Assembly: GCA_963971305.1 (NCBI GenBank) | Contig: OZ020307.1 | Location: forward strand, 12,165,501-12,229,500 | Direction of reading: 5' to 3' | DNA from: Arcuatula senhousia | Taxonomy: Eukaryota > Mollusca > Bivalvia > Mytilida > Mytilidae | DNA length: 64,000 nucleotides | Shown: positions 48,804 through 62,850 of the stretch, piece by piece | Layout: every line of letters starts with the position of its first letter | Position numbering within the stretch: position 1 is the stretch's first letter | The notes under the pieces: model-generated | Told to the model about the DNA's origin: nothing | Database searches by the model: none | The model's input: only the letters and a program-made list of their open reading frames with translations | Made by a program: the position numbers and the translations under genes

Positions 48804-50023
48804 CTATAGAAGAATAAGTGTATTTAACACACCTACATATACAAATGGACAATTAAAAAAAAATTACAAGGGAAAACGGCTAGAAGCCTTCAATGTGACC
48901 AGTGGTTGCTGCTGACTGTGTTGCAACCGACCCAGAATAAAAATACAATGTGTAAGATTCAAAACCAATCCTAAAATGTGGAAGAACTCTGATTTCACTT
49001 CATTAGATTTTTAATTCATATTGCAAAATTGACTTTTAAAAAAATATAAATAAATCAGAGCAATTCAATGTTAAGTATGTAACACAAACTGATGACACAA
49101 CCATAAAAATAAACAAAGTATAACTATTTATACAACAGTGAACTTTGAAAAATTGTTAAATACATGTATTGACTAAATCAAGGAAACTACTTTTCTCTAT
49201 TTTCATTTCACAGAGGATTTTCAACTGCTACTAACTGCTATCAATCATTTCCTAATGAACTCACAATTTAAGGTTCATCAGTACATTTCATTTCAAATGT
49301 ACAGCAGAAACTGCTTCTAAAATTCTAACACAATCTCTAGCAGTACCTATAAGAAAATTCTAATTTTGTTTTTTCGAGTTTATAAGGAAATTCACTTGCA
49401 TTTGGTGGCTAATGTCAAAGCTAAATAAATAAAAAATAAGTCTTTTTTTATTTTTCATTTAATAAAAATAGCACTAATTGGTACAGATTTTTTAAATACC
49501 TTGCACCTTACAAATAATTAAACTTGTTTGTAACTCATTAATATAACCATGTTAACAACCATTCATTTAAAGAAAAATTAAAGTAAATTTGTTGCAACAG
49601 ACCTATGACTAACACATTTCTAATTGTATAAAATCGTTTTGATATTGGAAATTACCATTATTATTACAAGTAAAAAGTCAATTAAACCAAACATTTTTTT
49701 CCAAACAAACTTCAGCTCATCAGTTTGAATAGGCATAAATAAGAAAAAACTTCTGTTATAAAAAAAAATGCATTTGAAAACACAGTTGTATAGATCACAT
49801 TAAAGACAATAAATCTTCAAATGTATTTTAGATCCATTATGTGATTAAAATGTTTAAATTCTAATGCTTCATTTTTTATGGCACAGATTTCTTAAAAGAG
49901 AATTCTGCCAAGGTATTTGACAAGATCACTGAGGCATATTCCAGTCATATAAGAAATAGTTCAGCATGTAATTTTCTGTTCTAAGTCAATTGGAAAGACA
50001 TGTAAATGAATGAGAGACACAGT
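48804..50023. other. 3' region of DRG2
   Basis: AT-rich sequence downstream of the minus-strand DRG2 stop; the 3' UTR lies here. Several AATAAA-type words on the minus strand exist around 49440-49480 ('tttttttatttttcattt'). No repeat family or gene is recognised. Confidence 0.35.
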
Positions 50024-53000
50024 TCACTTCTTGATTACTTGTACAACATCGTCATGACACATTTTGTGATGTATTCCTACTCTCTGTGGACTGTACTTTA
50101 CACTCCTCCCCTGTAAAAGATATAATAAAAAACCTATAGGAACTGATCATAATTTGGAATCAATTTCAGCAATTTTGGGTTTTATTGTTTAATGATCTTT
50201 ATATTCAAATAGTGTTTTGGGCAGAGTGCCTCTGGTTAGACTTGACTAGACAAAAAATGTGCCTCAGGCATATCAAAATTAATTGCCCGGAACTTCTGTG
50301 ATTCTGATTTGTATGTATATGTCATGCATGTGTGGGTAATGGGACTAAATTTTTTAAGATATTTTATCTTTAAAACAATATGAACACCAAATAGTGTCTT
50401 ACTCCAAATAGTGTCTTACTGAATTCTTAAGAATCAGGGAAAAAAACATGTACATTTTCTTAAAAGTTATTATCCTCAGTTACTATTCATATTGGACTTT
50501 GTTTCAATTCCATCTTGTAAATGTAACTTTCTTCATATTGTTTCTCCAACTGTATTTGATTTTTTAACTAATGTATGTCTTATTTCAAATTTCTAATATT
50601 ATATTGTACATTCCATAATTTTAGTCCTTAAATCAATTTCAATTGTACACTCTTAATAAATGCTTTGCTTGAATAATTCATTGTGATTTAACCACATGGT
50701 AAAGGTAAGTAACCAGTAGGTGATCTAAATAGACATTAATGTAAGTAGAAAGAGCTGACTTAAACTTACCCAAACCAAACCATACTTAAACGTACTGACT
50801 AAGGTCCTATGAATTTTATGGCACTAAAAAGAAAAGAAAACAAAGAATGACAATAAGATCTATTTGATGTTCATGTTAAAGGAGAATGATATGATATTCA
50901 TTCATTATCCAGGAGAATAAGATAAATAAGTCACTGTTAGCTTTTGTAGCATTATTAATGTTTTCTCTTACTAAGCAGAAGACAGTTTTGTAAACTAGAA
51001 AATGTATCTATTAGTCACAGGATGGCCCTCCCCTTCTTGAAATATCATTTACTACCAATGTGTATTACCTGGGATATGAACCTTTACCAAGAAATTAATC
51101 AAAAGTGTTTATGTGTAAAATATAGGTTGCAGAAAACTTATTTCTAGTGGGTGGTGTCACCTTACCCAAGACTCATCTAGTAGTGAAATATCATTGACCC
51201 CTAACATGTGGTATCCGAGATATGGACCTCAACCAAGAACTTAACCAAAGTCATTCATGCATAAAATATAGGTCGCAGTGACCCAATTTATATTGACTGG
51301 TGTCATGTTACCCAAAACACATCTAGTGGTGAAATACCATTGACCCCCAACATGTGGTATCAAGATATGGACCTTAACCAAGAACTAAACAAAAGTCATT
51401 CATGCGTAAAATATAGGTCGCAGTGACCTTTTTTCAAGTGGGTGGTGTCATCTTACCCAAGACACATCTAGTGGTGAAATATCATTGACCCCCAACATCT
51501 AGTATCCCTGTTATGGACTTTACCAAGAACTTAATCAAAGTCGTTCATGCATAAAATATAGGTCACAGTGACCTAATTTCTAGTGGATGGTGTAGTCCTA
51601 CTCAAGACCCATCTAGTGGTGAAATATCATTGACCCCCAACATCTAGTATCCCTGTTATGGACTTTAACCAAGAACTTAATCAAAGTCGTTCATGCATAA
51701 AATATAGGTCACAATGACCTAATTTCTAGTGGATGGTGTAGTCCTACTCAAGACCCATCTAGTGGTGAAATATCATTGACCCAAAAATCTAGCATCTGAG
51801 TAATGGACCTTAACCAAGAACTTAACCAAAGTGTTATGTACGGACGGATAGACGCAATGACGGACGTACGGACAAACAAGGGTTAAACTATATGGCCCAT
51901 CCACACACCTGGTCAGTCCATAAAAATACTATTGAGGATATTCCATATAATGACACACAATTTATATGAGGAAATCCCTGCCTTTTTTAATACTAGAAGT
52001 TAGACTCATCAAACATTTTGTTCTTCTCTAGTTGTTCAGTTTCTTTACTGAATGAAAATGCCTTCACAGCTTTTTTCTTGGCATAAGCACTTTAGTGAAA
52101 AGGAAATACAAAGAGTTAACACTAAAATTATGTCCCACCTCCTGGCACAATAAAAAATATAAATTATTTGTATATTCCCCTATATTTTCATCAGTTTATA
52201 AACAATTATGATAACACCAAACTTAGTTTAAGCGAAATATAGTTACAGAACTATTACCCTATGGAAATAGTTCTTTTACCAAATTTAAGATGAAATAGTT
52301 AAAATATTTTATATAGAAACAAAATCTATTGAAATATGATTAAAATATCTATTTTCAGATAAGTCACAAATAAGAATTTACCACATGTTCTAGTGTACAG
52401 CCTGTTCTTAAAATAAGTCCTCCTTCAAAATCTGGCCTTTCTGCAAAGAAGAAAAAAAAAGTCTTAATTTTAACCAGTCTGAGAAGTTTTCCTTTATTTA
52501 TTATGAAACAAATAAAGTGCATTTGACTTAAAAGTGTATCAAATGTTTGTATTTAATTTTTAATAACGAGGAGTGTTAAGGCTTTTGAATATGTATATTC
52601 TTGTGCTGAAATAAAAAAAAAAAACACAAAAAAAACCACAACAACACACATTATTGGCAGACCTCCTGTTACATTTATTAAAAGATATATTAACAAGAGT
52701 TAACACTAAAGTATGTCTCGCCTGTCGGCACCATCAGAAATAATTATTCTTTCTTACTTCCACTATATTTTAAATTTACATGGATTTTCAGTTTCTGAGA
52801 TCAAAAGATGTTTAAAGAAGTTAAACATTGTAAATATATGCAATAAAAATAATCAAAGTCACTCAACCAGAAAATAATCAAGGTCAAGGTCAAAAGATGG
52901 GGATGCAACTGTGCTAAGCTACTACTGGGGCATATGCATACCAAGTTTCATCAACCTAGGACCTATAGTTCTTGAGATATGGAAGTGCTCGCAAAACTTT

Positions 53001-56000
53001 TCCATTGCTATAATATGTATTGAAAATTGTCAAAGTCACTCAACCGGAAAATCAAGGTCAAGGTCAAAAGATGGGGATGCAACTGTGCTAAGCTACTACT
53101 GGGGCATATGCATACCAAGTTTCATCAACCTAGGACCTATAGTTCTTGAGATATGGAGGTGCTCGCAAAACTTTTCCATTGCTATTATATGTATTGAAAA
53201 TTGTCAAAGTCACTCAACCGGAAAATCAAGGTCAAGGTCAAAAGATGGGTATGCAACTGTGCTAAGCTACTACTGGGGCATATGCATACCAAGTTTTATC
53301 AACCCAGGACCTATAGTTCTTGAGATATGGAGGTGCTCATAAAACTTTTCCAAAAAGTTAACGCCGCTGCCGCCGCCGGTAAAGTAACACCTATGTCCCG
53401 CTCTGCTTCGCAGGCGAGACAAAAATGGGTCAAAGACAGAAATGGCCGGATTTCGTTTAACAAGAAGTAGGTGAGCGACAGATCTGAAATCACATCCCAC
53501 GTTATGAAAGCCCATGTTGATGCTGCATACCAAATATCAAGAGGCTGTGATTAGTAGTTGCTAAGAAAACTGTCAGGAAAATTTTCTACTATTGGACACT
53601 ATTGTCAAAAATTAACTAAGTCGGTAAACAGGAAGTAGGTGAACAACAGACATGAAATCGCATCCCACGTTATGGGACCCCACCCTGATGCTGTATACCA
53701 AATATCAAGTGGCTGTGATTAGTAGTTGCTGAGAAAACTGTTACGAAAATTTCTTCCCCACCCGCACGCCATCCGCCCGCCCGCCCGCCGCCCGCCATTC
53801 ACCATTTTATAACCCTGATTTTTCACTCCATGAAATCCGGCCAATAAAATGCTCTATTTACTACAGAAGGGGATATTTCCTCATGGTTAAAATTTCATGT
53901 TGGATTTAAGAGATTTGATTTTCATGAATTGTCTGATTTTACATTGGCTTTAAACATGAAAACCAATCTTTGTAAGGTTTATTTTTTAGGAACATATTAA
54001 ATGATCATGACTTTATTCACCAAATCAGGAGCAATAAGTTACATAATATAAAAAATATAATAGAAATTCACAAAAAACAAACTCCTTAAAAAGTGTCCCC
54101 TTGTACAGTATCAAGGTCTATACTTATAATGTCAAATTACCTCCTCTTTTCTTAGTATACACTCTTACAAGTGCCAGATACTCCCATGTCTTGGCCAATA
54201 AATAGTCCAGATTCAGATTCATATTGCAACTGAAATAAAAAAGAAATTATACACAACCATCGCAAGAAATATACATACACATCAAAGAGGTTTTGAAACA
54301 CAATTTTTGACCAAGCTTTTGTTTGTACTTATCTTTTTGATGTTTTCTGTTCCTTGTTTAAAAGGGGGTTTATCTGTGACTATTTCAGGACTGGATTTGA
54401 ATTATATGCATTTTATTTAGACCATGGGCCAATTGCAGAACGGCGAGCAGCGCCTACTAATCTGCATCAGATTTCATCAAACAGGGCAAAAAAACATAAA
54501 ACTTACTATTTCTGACCAAAACGGGTCATAAGGAGTAAACTTGTAAAAATGTTTCCTGATGGACAGTTGATGCATCATTGACATTAGCATTTATCTAGCT
54601 AACTGGACAATTAAGGTCAGATGAATCAAGTTTTTGTTACTTTACTACAACTGAGTGGGGCATTCTAGCTAGTCTATAAATGAATTAAGTTTTTGTTTCT
54701 TTACATACCTCACGACAACTGAGTGGGGTATTCTGGCTAGTCTATCAACTTCTTCTATAGAAATCTGATCTATTTTGTTATATACCTACAAAGTCAATAT
54801 TTATATAGAGGTTTTTTTCTATTAAGCTACAAACTTATGAATGCACAAATTTAGTAGTTAAATGCAAATATTTATGATAATTCACACTTTTCTACATGAC
54901 TGTTTTCCAAATGACATTATGCATCAGAAAATACAGTTCCATGAGCTTCCTTTCAACAGTTTATGAAGTAAAATTGAAGTGTGATCAAGGCACAGACAAA
55001 CTTTATTTGTCAAACAACTTTCTGCAATTCTACATAAGAAAACAGAACCTTTAGCAATGTCCAACTTTATATGACAAAATAGGTATTTAGCATACTGTCA
55101 GTTTTATATCTTACATATAAACAAGGCATATAGACTCTGCTGCCAAGGATGACATCAATGAACTCATCAGGTGTACAGTCATCACGGAATAATACTTCAG
55201 CATTAAATATTTCTGATCATTTGTTAAGGATCAATGAAATTATTGGCATTAATAATAGCATGATTTCCTTGTTAGAGCAGTAAACTGCAATCACAATGTA
55301 TAAAAAATGCTATGGTTGTTGTACCCACTTAAGAGATTCTATGGGAAACATTGAAAACCAAAGACAAATATTGGAAACCAATCTTTCAGATGAGAAAAAA
55401 TGTGGTTTTGTCATAGAAAATATGTGTTTTCTACAGTTATGTATACCAGGTTGTACATTTCATTAACAAATCATTGGCATAATGACAAGTGTATTGCAAC
55501 AAGCATGAACTGCTGTCCCGTTTTCATCAATTATGTTCACTTTTGCATTTGTATAGTTCACATTGCTGATTGCAGTTCAGTTGTGTTTTTTTTATCTTGG
55601 CCCATAATGCTTCTTAATTTTTTCTTTTTTAGATTCTTTGCTCCTTCTAATTATCTCCCCTTGATGGTTAAGCTTCTAAAGAAATTGATCTTCTTATCTC
55701 TTCCAAACTGTGTCAGGGGGGATGTTCATTGATACACATATGAGTCTTCTTTTTGGACTTTACTATAAATATCTGAATGAATTTATTTTAACATTTTATA
55801 AATTACAAAGACTCATGAGTGTTTGAAATAATTTTGTTATACATGTAGTTTTAAAGGTAAAATAGAATATAACTTTTATCAGTTTTACACAATATATTCA
55901 TAAAGATCAATACCTCGACTAATACAAAACTTATTACTTGATGAAAGAGACTGATTAAAATAAGGATACTGTATTCATGTAAAATCATGTGAACCATTTT

Positions 56001-59000
56001 TTCATTACATTTGGTTAATGTCAATGTAGAATTAAATGATATTCCTCCTCCTTTCTTTTGCTGCAAAAGACAAAACAAAACATTTTTTTTTTTCACAAGA
56101 CAGTAAAAGTAAAAATATACCAACCTCAACCAGTTATAGCCAATATACTGAAAATGTATCTTAAGAGTAGTCTAAATCACTCAATTGTTAACTTACAACA
56201 GATTTAAAGAAGCCTTAAACATTTGATTTACAACTACAGTGGGAAATGTAAAGAAGTTATTAATAATTTAGTTTTAATATAATTGTTTATTATTTTTAAG
56301 TTCTGTATTGCTAAATAATAAAAGATACGAATGTGAAAAAAAATTGATTAGACAACAATAGCCAAATTTCATTTAACAGGAAGTAGGTGAGCAACAGACC
56401 TCAAATGGAATTCCAAATGGAGACCCCATGCTGAAGCAGCAAAAGAAGTTGCTAAAAAAACTGTTATAAAATATTTCCCACCATATTCTAAACTAAAACT
56501 AACTCATGAAATCCTGCCAAAAATCCTGATGTTCTCTTGTTTCTTTGTCAATAAAAACAATATTGTGTATTTGCTTTTTGAAACTTTGTATTTCCTCTGT
56601 TTCATATATGTTTTGTATCATCATTACCTCTCTTGACATTATCTTTAGTATTTTTACCTTAAAGTAAATATTTGGTTTTCGTCTATTCAATCTTATTCCT
56701 ACACTTTCTAACTCCATTGTCAACAGTTCCCTGGAAAAAGAAAATTGAAAAGATAGATTTTTATAAGACAATGCAAATTTAGCTATGTATTAATCATTTT
56801 AATAGAAAAGGGAAAAAAGTCAGTCCTTTTTCATTTAGGCAAAAAAGAATAATACTGTTTTTAGATAAATATTGAAAGCTGTTTGTACAATGTATTTGCA
56901 TCTTGTCTAGCTATTTTTTCAATTTGGAAAAAAAAACCTACTCTTACAAGTGTATCCCACTAAACCATTACTTGCATGATGGGAAAAAATGTTAAACCTT
57001 ATGAGTTTGTACCAAGGATAAAACAAGAATACATGTGTGCTGACAAAATATGGAATGGTACAATCAGAAGAAATATTTTTTGAACATTTAAAAACTATCC
57101 TTTTTTGCAAGTTTAGACAACCCTATTATTGTTACAATGACCATGCAAAGCCAGTAAATGTAGGGTCAATAAGATAGAAGTAAAACCTACATCTGTATGG
57201 GTCCCTTTGTGGCGTCTAACATCATGATGACAACATCAGCTGTCCTGGCTACAGCTATAACCTGTCTTCCTCTTCCCTTACCTGAAACATATCAGATTAA
57301 TTATACATTTAAATACAGCTACATGTATAATAACCATTGCATGAAAAGGATGAATTTACTACTGCAATTTGCTTCATTAAAGTTTGCTATTTGAAAACAA
57401 TTTATTCAATTAATAGTTTTTATGCAAAAGTTATACATTGTGTTTTTTTTAATTCCCGAAAATTATATAATGCTACTACAAAATTTGAATTTGACACTTT
57501 CAGGGATTTATTCTAAAGATGTCAAAAGAGGGTCTGGGTTTAGTATTTTCATTCCATTCAGTAATTTTGTTATTACACTAACATTATATCATGTGTTTTT
57601 TAGATAAAATTCACTAAAAAATAAAAATATTTGTTCAGGTGTTTTTAATATGTATAAAAGTTTATTAAATAGTTACTGCTCAAATTTAAACATTCGAATG
57701 AATAAACATATCATGAGTATTTTTGGGATGTGGTTCTTCTCTTAATCTTTTATATATGATAAAACATATTATAAGTATTTTTGGGATGAGTTACTGCTCT
57801 TATTCTTTTATATATGATTAAACATATTACAAATATTTTTGGGATGTGTTTCTGCTCTTTTTCTTTTATATATGATTAAACATATTACAAGTATTTTTGG
57901 GATGTGTTTCTTCTCTTATTCTTTTATATATGATTAAACATATTACAAGTATTTTTGGGATGAGTTACTGCCAGAATTCTTTTTTATATGAATAAACATA
58001 TTTCAATTATTTCATTGATGAGTTACTGGTCGAATATTTTTATATGTATGAATAAACATATTGAAAGTTTGGAATGCGTGAGTTACTGCTCAAATTTCTT
58101 TTTTTAATATGAATAAACATATTATCAGCATTTTTGGGGGATTTGTTACTGCTTGAATTCTTTTATATGAATAAACATATTGTAAATTTCTTCACTATTT
58201 TTTATTTTTTCCTACAATTTTCCAGGTTCTGATTTTGGGTGCATTGCTTTAATAATCATTTTGTTTTTAGTATATAATACAAACTGTGCGACAAATCTAA
58301 AAATACCTTGTGCTGCACCCTCTATAATTCCAGGTAAATCTAGAAGCTGTATGTTAGCACCATTATACTGTTAAACAGATATAGAAAATAAGCAACTTAT
58401 TTAACAGTAATATAATCATGATAATTGAAAAAAACAGACAATATACGTACTGGTAAATAACTAAGGCATATAGATGTTTTAGCCATGGTTGTGACTTTTT
58501 TTTCATATTTTTACAATTGATCAAAACTTTTCAACTTGAGTATTTTTTACTGAACTGAAGAAACATTTTAATACATTTCATGGAACCTTAACTTTAAAAC
58601 TTCAATCCATTGTTTCAGGTACAGTTTGTGAGTGTTATATTGTCTAAAGTTGTTTCAACTTCTTGTACTAGCTGCTTAATTGATTTCTCTAATTCAAATG
58701 TACCACTTAAGTAAGCATATAATGCTTACCCTAAAAATTTTATTTTAGCAGAGCTATATTATTTTTTTGTGTTTTGATAAGCTATTCACATAAGTTATAT
58801 TTTCACATTTTTCAAATTATTTCTTTTTGTATGTAGACATAAAATATCATCAGAATTTTGAGTGTGTGTGTGTGTGTATATATACTTATATGTTTCATGT
58901 TTTCTATCATCAATCAATTGTAATTGTTATGTTTTGTCATCATGCCCTCTTGGGCCCTTAATTGGACTTAATAAATTAATCTTATCTTATACATGTACTT

Positions 59001-61501
59001 ATGTAATTAACCCCTGAACAGTATGTACCTCTATGACTCCAGGAATACAGGTCAATGTTGTAAATTCATAATTTGCTGATTCACTGTGTGTGGATGTCAA
59101 AGTATTTAACAGGGTGGACTGAAATGGTCAATTAGATAGAACATTGAAAAAATAACAAATTTTAGTACTTTTCATAGCCACTACATATAGTTCAAAACCT
59201 CTCTTTTATCTTATTCTTCTATTGAAAATTATCTGTATTGAACTTGAAATACTGAAATGAGCTCTTAATCTCTTAACCCCCATACTTTGGCATACAAATG
59301 AAAAAAATAATCAGAACTGTTGTAAACAAGAACATTTTTTCTGTCATAAATGTCTGTATACTTACTTTACCAACTGAAGGAAAACCAATAAGCGCCACTC
59401 GGGCATCTCCTGATTTCATAACATCAAAGCCTTCTCCCTAAAACAGAAACTCACCATTTATACTAAAAATTCTATTGAAAACTCTCTAGTAATCATGAAT
59501 AATTCCAAACATAAGTGGATGCTGTTAAACAGAAACAAGAAAAACTTTAACCTTTGTCATGGAATCAACATCCCTAAGTCTCTCCTTCCATGACTTTCAT
59601 CACAGGTGAGACATAGAAAGGTTATTGTTACAATTTGAAATAAAAAAAAACTTATCTTATTTTGAAAGGATATGAAAAATGAATAAACTTGCATTATATT
59701 TGAATTTACTTTGGCAAAAAATCTAAAATACTAAGTGCATTTGTACCTTTGCTCCAGCTTTTCCCGTTGGTTCTAAGAGCTGTTGTCTATACTTTGCTAA
59801 TTTTGCTTTCAGCAATCCAAGATGGTATTCAGTAGCTGTAAAGATAAAACAATGAAGTAAATATTGTCAATGTCATTATTCAAAATTTGGAACGAAACGT
59901 CACACGCTCATAGGTGCGTTTTCAGAATCAACCACATAATTAAATTATTCACATCGATGTTTGCTAAAATGAAATTTGGAGTATTTATAAGAAGTTTTTA
60001 TGACTTTCAAGTCTAATAACATTTTTCCCTCTTTTTCTTTCCTTTCAAATGAAGAAAATTGAATAATTATGCTGTGCTCGCAGATAGGCAATGCCTAAGT
60101 CATATTACAACACCATGTTGTAATTCAATTTGTATAGTGGTATAATTATGGTTTTTTTTCTTGAAACAAGTGCCTGTGGCCATGGTGGCTGAGCACTGAA
60201 TTTATTTTGCATTTCATCATGTTCACCATAGTTGCAACCTAATTCAATTTTTAAGGGAGTACAAGCCTGAGATTTTTTGTTATTAAAAGTTTTTTAGAAT
60301 AGAATATTTGGAAAGAATAGCTCAAAATAGCTAGACTTTCATGACTTTATGAAAAAAGTTTTCAAAAACATGGAGCCGTTTTCAAGATATAAGCACCTAA
60401 AAATATGGCGGGGAAAAAACTTCTCTAGATTTTTCATAGGAAATACATTGAAAGTTCGTCTTCTGTTTTAACATAGAAATTGTAATTAGAGTTGAATGAA
60501 ATTGTTATAGGGTGTTTATTATGACCTTCTCTTAATAGTTCTAAACAAATATTAAGAAAACATGTTGAAAATTTTTTAATGCATTTTAATGGATAAAAGC
60601 CGAGGATCTCGAAAATGTTCAATTTCTGAGGCTCACACCCCCTTAAATACATGTCATAACCACAAAAAGTAATGATTAAAAGATTGCTGCAGTCTGTATC
60701 ATTTAAGGTTACCCTAATCTTTATGCTTCGGAAAAAATTACTGATATTTTATGTCTTTTTTCAGTCTACACGTATGTGGGCCTAAACTACACATTCAATT
60801 GCTTAATAAGGCATAGCAGCGTCTAGAAAAATAATTTTTGCATAATTTTTTAGTATTTTGTACGTGTACACTTGATCTGTTTTGCTGGGTCATTTTCTTT
60901 GCGGTTTTCAGTTCACCCAAATATAGCCAAGTATCAACAATGCCCTGTCATTTGGCCTCCACGTGCAAGGTAATTTTATTATTTGTGCTATTAAATCTAC
61001 TCACAATTGAAGGTAATGGAAGGTTATTTAAGGATAAGTCATGCTTTATTTAATGTACAATTTGAACGGAAAGAAAATGAATAGAGAAAACAACAAAAGT
61101 AATTTTGTAAACTGGAAGGGAAAATGATCAGCGATTTTATAGCTAGACGCTGCTCCACTTTATTCTGTGTTTCTATGTGTCCTTTATGTCAACATGGATT
61201 ACAAATATACACGTAGGTCAAATATCTACCATTTTATTAGAAGTGTAACCAAAAACCTGAATAGTTCAATACGTCTTCAGTTTAGAAATTCAAGTAGACA
61301 GACAGACACAAAGAAATTTTATTTTGAGTCAGATATAAAACATAAGCTCTGTAGAGCTTTTATGCCGACTATACAATAACAATAACATCATATATAAGAC
61401 ATGCATGCAAACAGCAAACTAACAAACAAAAAAGTACCTTTATTCTTCTGCGTACGACTTATTTCTCTTTCTATTTCTTGTATTTTTTCAAGAATCCCCA
61501 T
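50024..61501 (-). CDS. DRG2: Developmentally regulated GTP-binding protein 2 (14 coding exons)
   Basis: DRG2 is a conserved cytoplasmic OBG-like GTPase that partners with DFRP2/RWDD1 and acts around translation and growth control. Exons in order: 61501-61438, 59835-59747, 59437-59366, 59118-59029, 58367-58307, 57281-57191, 56730-56658, 56060-55970, 55212-55115, 54785-54709, 54229-54141, 52440-52382, 50823-50770 and 50110-50024. All borders are AG/GT, phases close, and the total is 364 codons plus stop, exactly the human length. The N-terminus reads [21 protein letters not shown]1 is GFPSVGKS (residues 69-76, split by intron 3), G3 is DLPG (115-118) and G4 is NKID (246-249). The C-terminal TGS region ends VVQVIKK. 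Introns carry minisatellite, MITE and pearl-like insertions. No lesion is seen. The choice of DRG2 over DRG1 rests on the N-terminus and on [19 protein letters not shown]. Confidence 0.96.
51018..51925. mobile_element. Pearl-like element with ~148-bp monomers in DRG2 intron 12
   Basis: About six monomers carry 'gtggtgaaatatcattgac', 'ccaagaacttaa.caaagt' and 'cataaaatataggtc', at ~148-bp spacing. They are followed by an ACGG tract (51841-51873, 'gacggatagacgcaatgacg') and 'ggcccatcc', which is inverted to 'ggatggccc' at 51021. It has the same plan as the other families. Confidence 0.65.
52691..53425 (+). mobile_element. Pearl-like element, GTCTCGCCTGC family, copy c, in DRG2 intron 11
   Basis: The start is 'aacaagagttaacactaaag' with 'gtctcgcctg' at 52714. 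There are three nearly identical ~177-bp monomers, then 'gccgctgccgccgccgg' (53362-53378) and 'gcaggcgagac' to 53420. Monomers are cleaner than in copies a and b, so this copy is younger. The 143-codon open frame is three monomer repeats in frame, not a gene. Confidence 0.75.
53441..53846. mobile_element. Pearl-like element, GGCCGGATTTC family, in DRG2 intron 11
   Basis: The ends 'tggccggatttc' (53442) and 'gaaatccggcca' (to 53845) are perfect inverted repeats. Two ~167-bp monomers ('aggaagtaggtgaacaacag' / 'accaaatatcaag.ggctgtg') are followed by a CCGCCCGCCCGCCGCCCGCC tract (53768-53795). It sits ~20 bp from the previous element. A relic of one monomer lies at about 56370-56480 in intron 7. 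Confidence 0.65.
57640..58195. repeat. ~60-bp minisatellite in DRG2 intron 5
   Basis: Eight to nine units of about 60-64 bp each carry 'aataaacatatta', 'gtatttttgggatg' and 'gttactgctc.aattctttta'. Divergence grows toward the right. It is AT-rich and non-coding. Confidence 0.7.
60249..60648. mobile_element. MITE-like repeat in DRG2 intron 1
   Basis: The left 'tttttaagggagtacaagcct' and right 'aggctcacacccccttaaa' are imperfect inverted ends. The interior includes 'aacttctctagatttttcat', a word also found near position 90, suggesting another copy at the left edge of the window. Confidence 0.45.
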
Positions 61502-61974
61502 ATTGTTTGCTTTATCTCCTTTCTTCTTTCAAATAAATGGTCAAATTTTGTGCTAGCCTACTTGAAAAACAATACAAAATATCACAGATGACGTTTCATG
61601 GGGGCTGACATCTTGAATTTCGGAAGTTGTTTGTTAAACTTCTCGGGATTTTACCTTGTGACCTTGTGTAGTTACATTGGCACTGAAGAGTGAAGTTACA
61701 TAAAACTGAATGAAGAAAAAAATGACTTAACAAGCTTTGTAAATTACAATCAGTGTATATAAGTAAGCCATAATGATTTATATCTGTTTCTGTCCCTTTA
61801 TTTATTCCACGGAAATGTCATGATATGAAAAGAAAAGTATTCTCTGTCACATTATACAGGTTGGGTGTCATTTCATGATTTGTACTACATGTATATATAC
61901 ATTCATAAGGATACATGTACATAAGGATGATTCCTTTAACAGGCTTCTACCAAAGCCTTTTCTTAGGCTTCTTT
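61502..61974. promoter_or_regulatory. 5' flank of DRG2
   Basis: The promoter and 5' UTR of the minus-strand DRG2 gene should lie here. I see a TGACGT word at about 61590 (minus-strand orientation ambiguous) and no TATA box that can be trusted. The start site is not placed. Confidence 0.3.
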
Positions 61975-62850
61975 CTTAAGGCTCAAATTCTTCTTCGACT
62001 GATGTTAAATGTATCTCTGCTCTATAGTTGTTGTAAAGAAGTTCTTGGTTTTCCCAGTGTCTTTCAACACGGTTTTTAATTTTAAAGCTGTTTATAGATG
62101 GTGCATTGATAACGTTATCGGGTAGTTTGTTCCAGATTTTCGAAAGCTCTGATGGAAAAGAAATTTCTTACAAATTGTCAAGGTCCTTGTGCTATATCTG
62201 ATGTTGGTGACTTGGTGTCTTTTATTACTTTTGTTACCTGAGAGCATGAATCACTTCATAAAATCAACATGTCCTGACCTGGGCTCGAACCCCAGACCTC
62301 TAGGTTTACAGGCTGTCTATTTAAATCTACTAGGAAGGGGAGCAACCCAGTTACACTTTCCCCTCCTCAAGAGTCATCATACCTTGATGTATGACTCTTA
62401 ACACAACTAACCCTGGCTAGTTTTCCTGTTCTAACCATCGTGGGTTTTTTAGTTGGGTGCCAATGTAACCGGAGAGCATGAATCACTTCACAAAATCGAC
62501 ATGTCCTGACCTGGACTCGAACCCCAGACCTCTAGGTTTACAGTCAGGCGCTCTACCTCTAAACCAAAGAAGTACTTCCCTTGTTCAGAGATAAAGGCTG
62601 GCTATTTAAATCTACTAGGAAGGGGAGCAACCCCGTTACACTTTTATGCAATTAGTGGCGACTGGATTGTAAATTTCATGTGTTATCTTATATACATGTA
62701 GTTCAATCATACATGTATCCCCTCTTGCCCTTGTGTAGCTCAAGGTTGGTAGTATCAATTTCCTTAGTCTTTCTGGGTAAGAGAGGTTACCAAGGCCCAG
62801 GATTTGTTTGGTGGCTCTTTTCTGGACTTGTTCAATCTTGTAGACCTACC
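61975..62850 (-). pseudogene. 3' remnant of a LINE, split by tRNA-derived units
   Basis: On the minus strand, QVQKRATKQILGLGNLSYPE-type text is readable near 62825-62765, continuing to about 62650. After an insertion, the frame resumes with KVIKDTKSPTSDIAQGP (from about 62235) and WNKLPDNVINAPSINSFK…HWENQELLYNNY down to about 61990. These are typical C-terminal ends of non-LTR reverse-transcriptase ORFs. Frameshifts and truncation show it is dead. The clade differs from the LINE at 45385, judged by sequence. Confidence 0.65.
62236..62648 (-). mobile_element. Two tRNA-derived repeat units inserted in the LINE remnant
   Basis: Two direct copies (62236-62365 and 62468-62648) share 'gagagcatgaatcacttca', 'catgtcctgacctgg.ctcgaac' and 'tatttaaatctactaggaag'. 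On the minus strand the right copy has an A-box-like TGGTTTAGAGG (about 62566), then CTGTAAA at an anticodon position, and a perfect B box GGTTCGAGTCC (about 62516), so it is tRNA-Tyr-like. The left copy lacks about 48 bp including the A box. ACTTTT occurs at both outer borders. They are likely SINEs, not functional tRNA genes, because the acceptor arms do not pair. Confidence 0.6.
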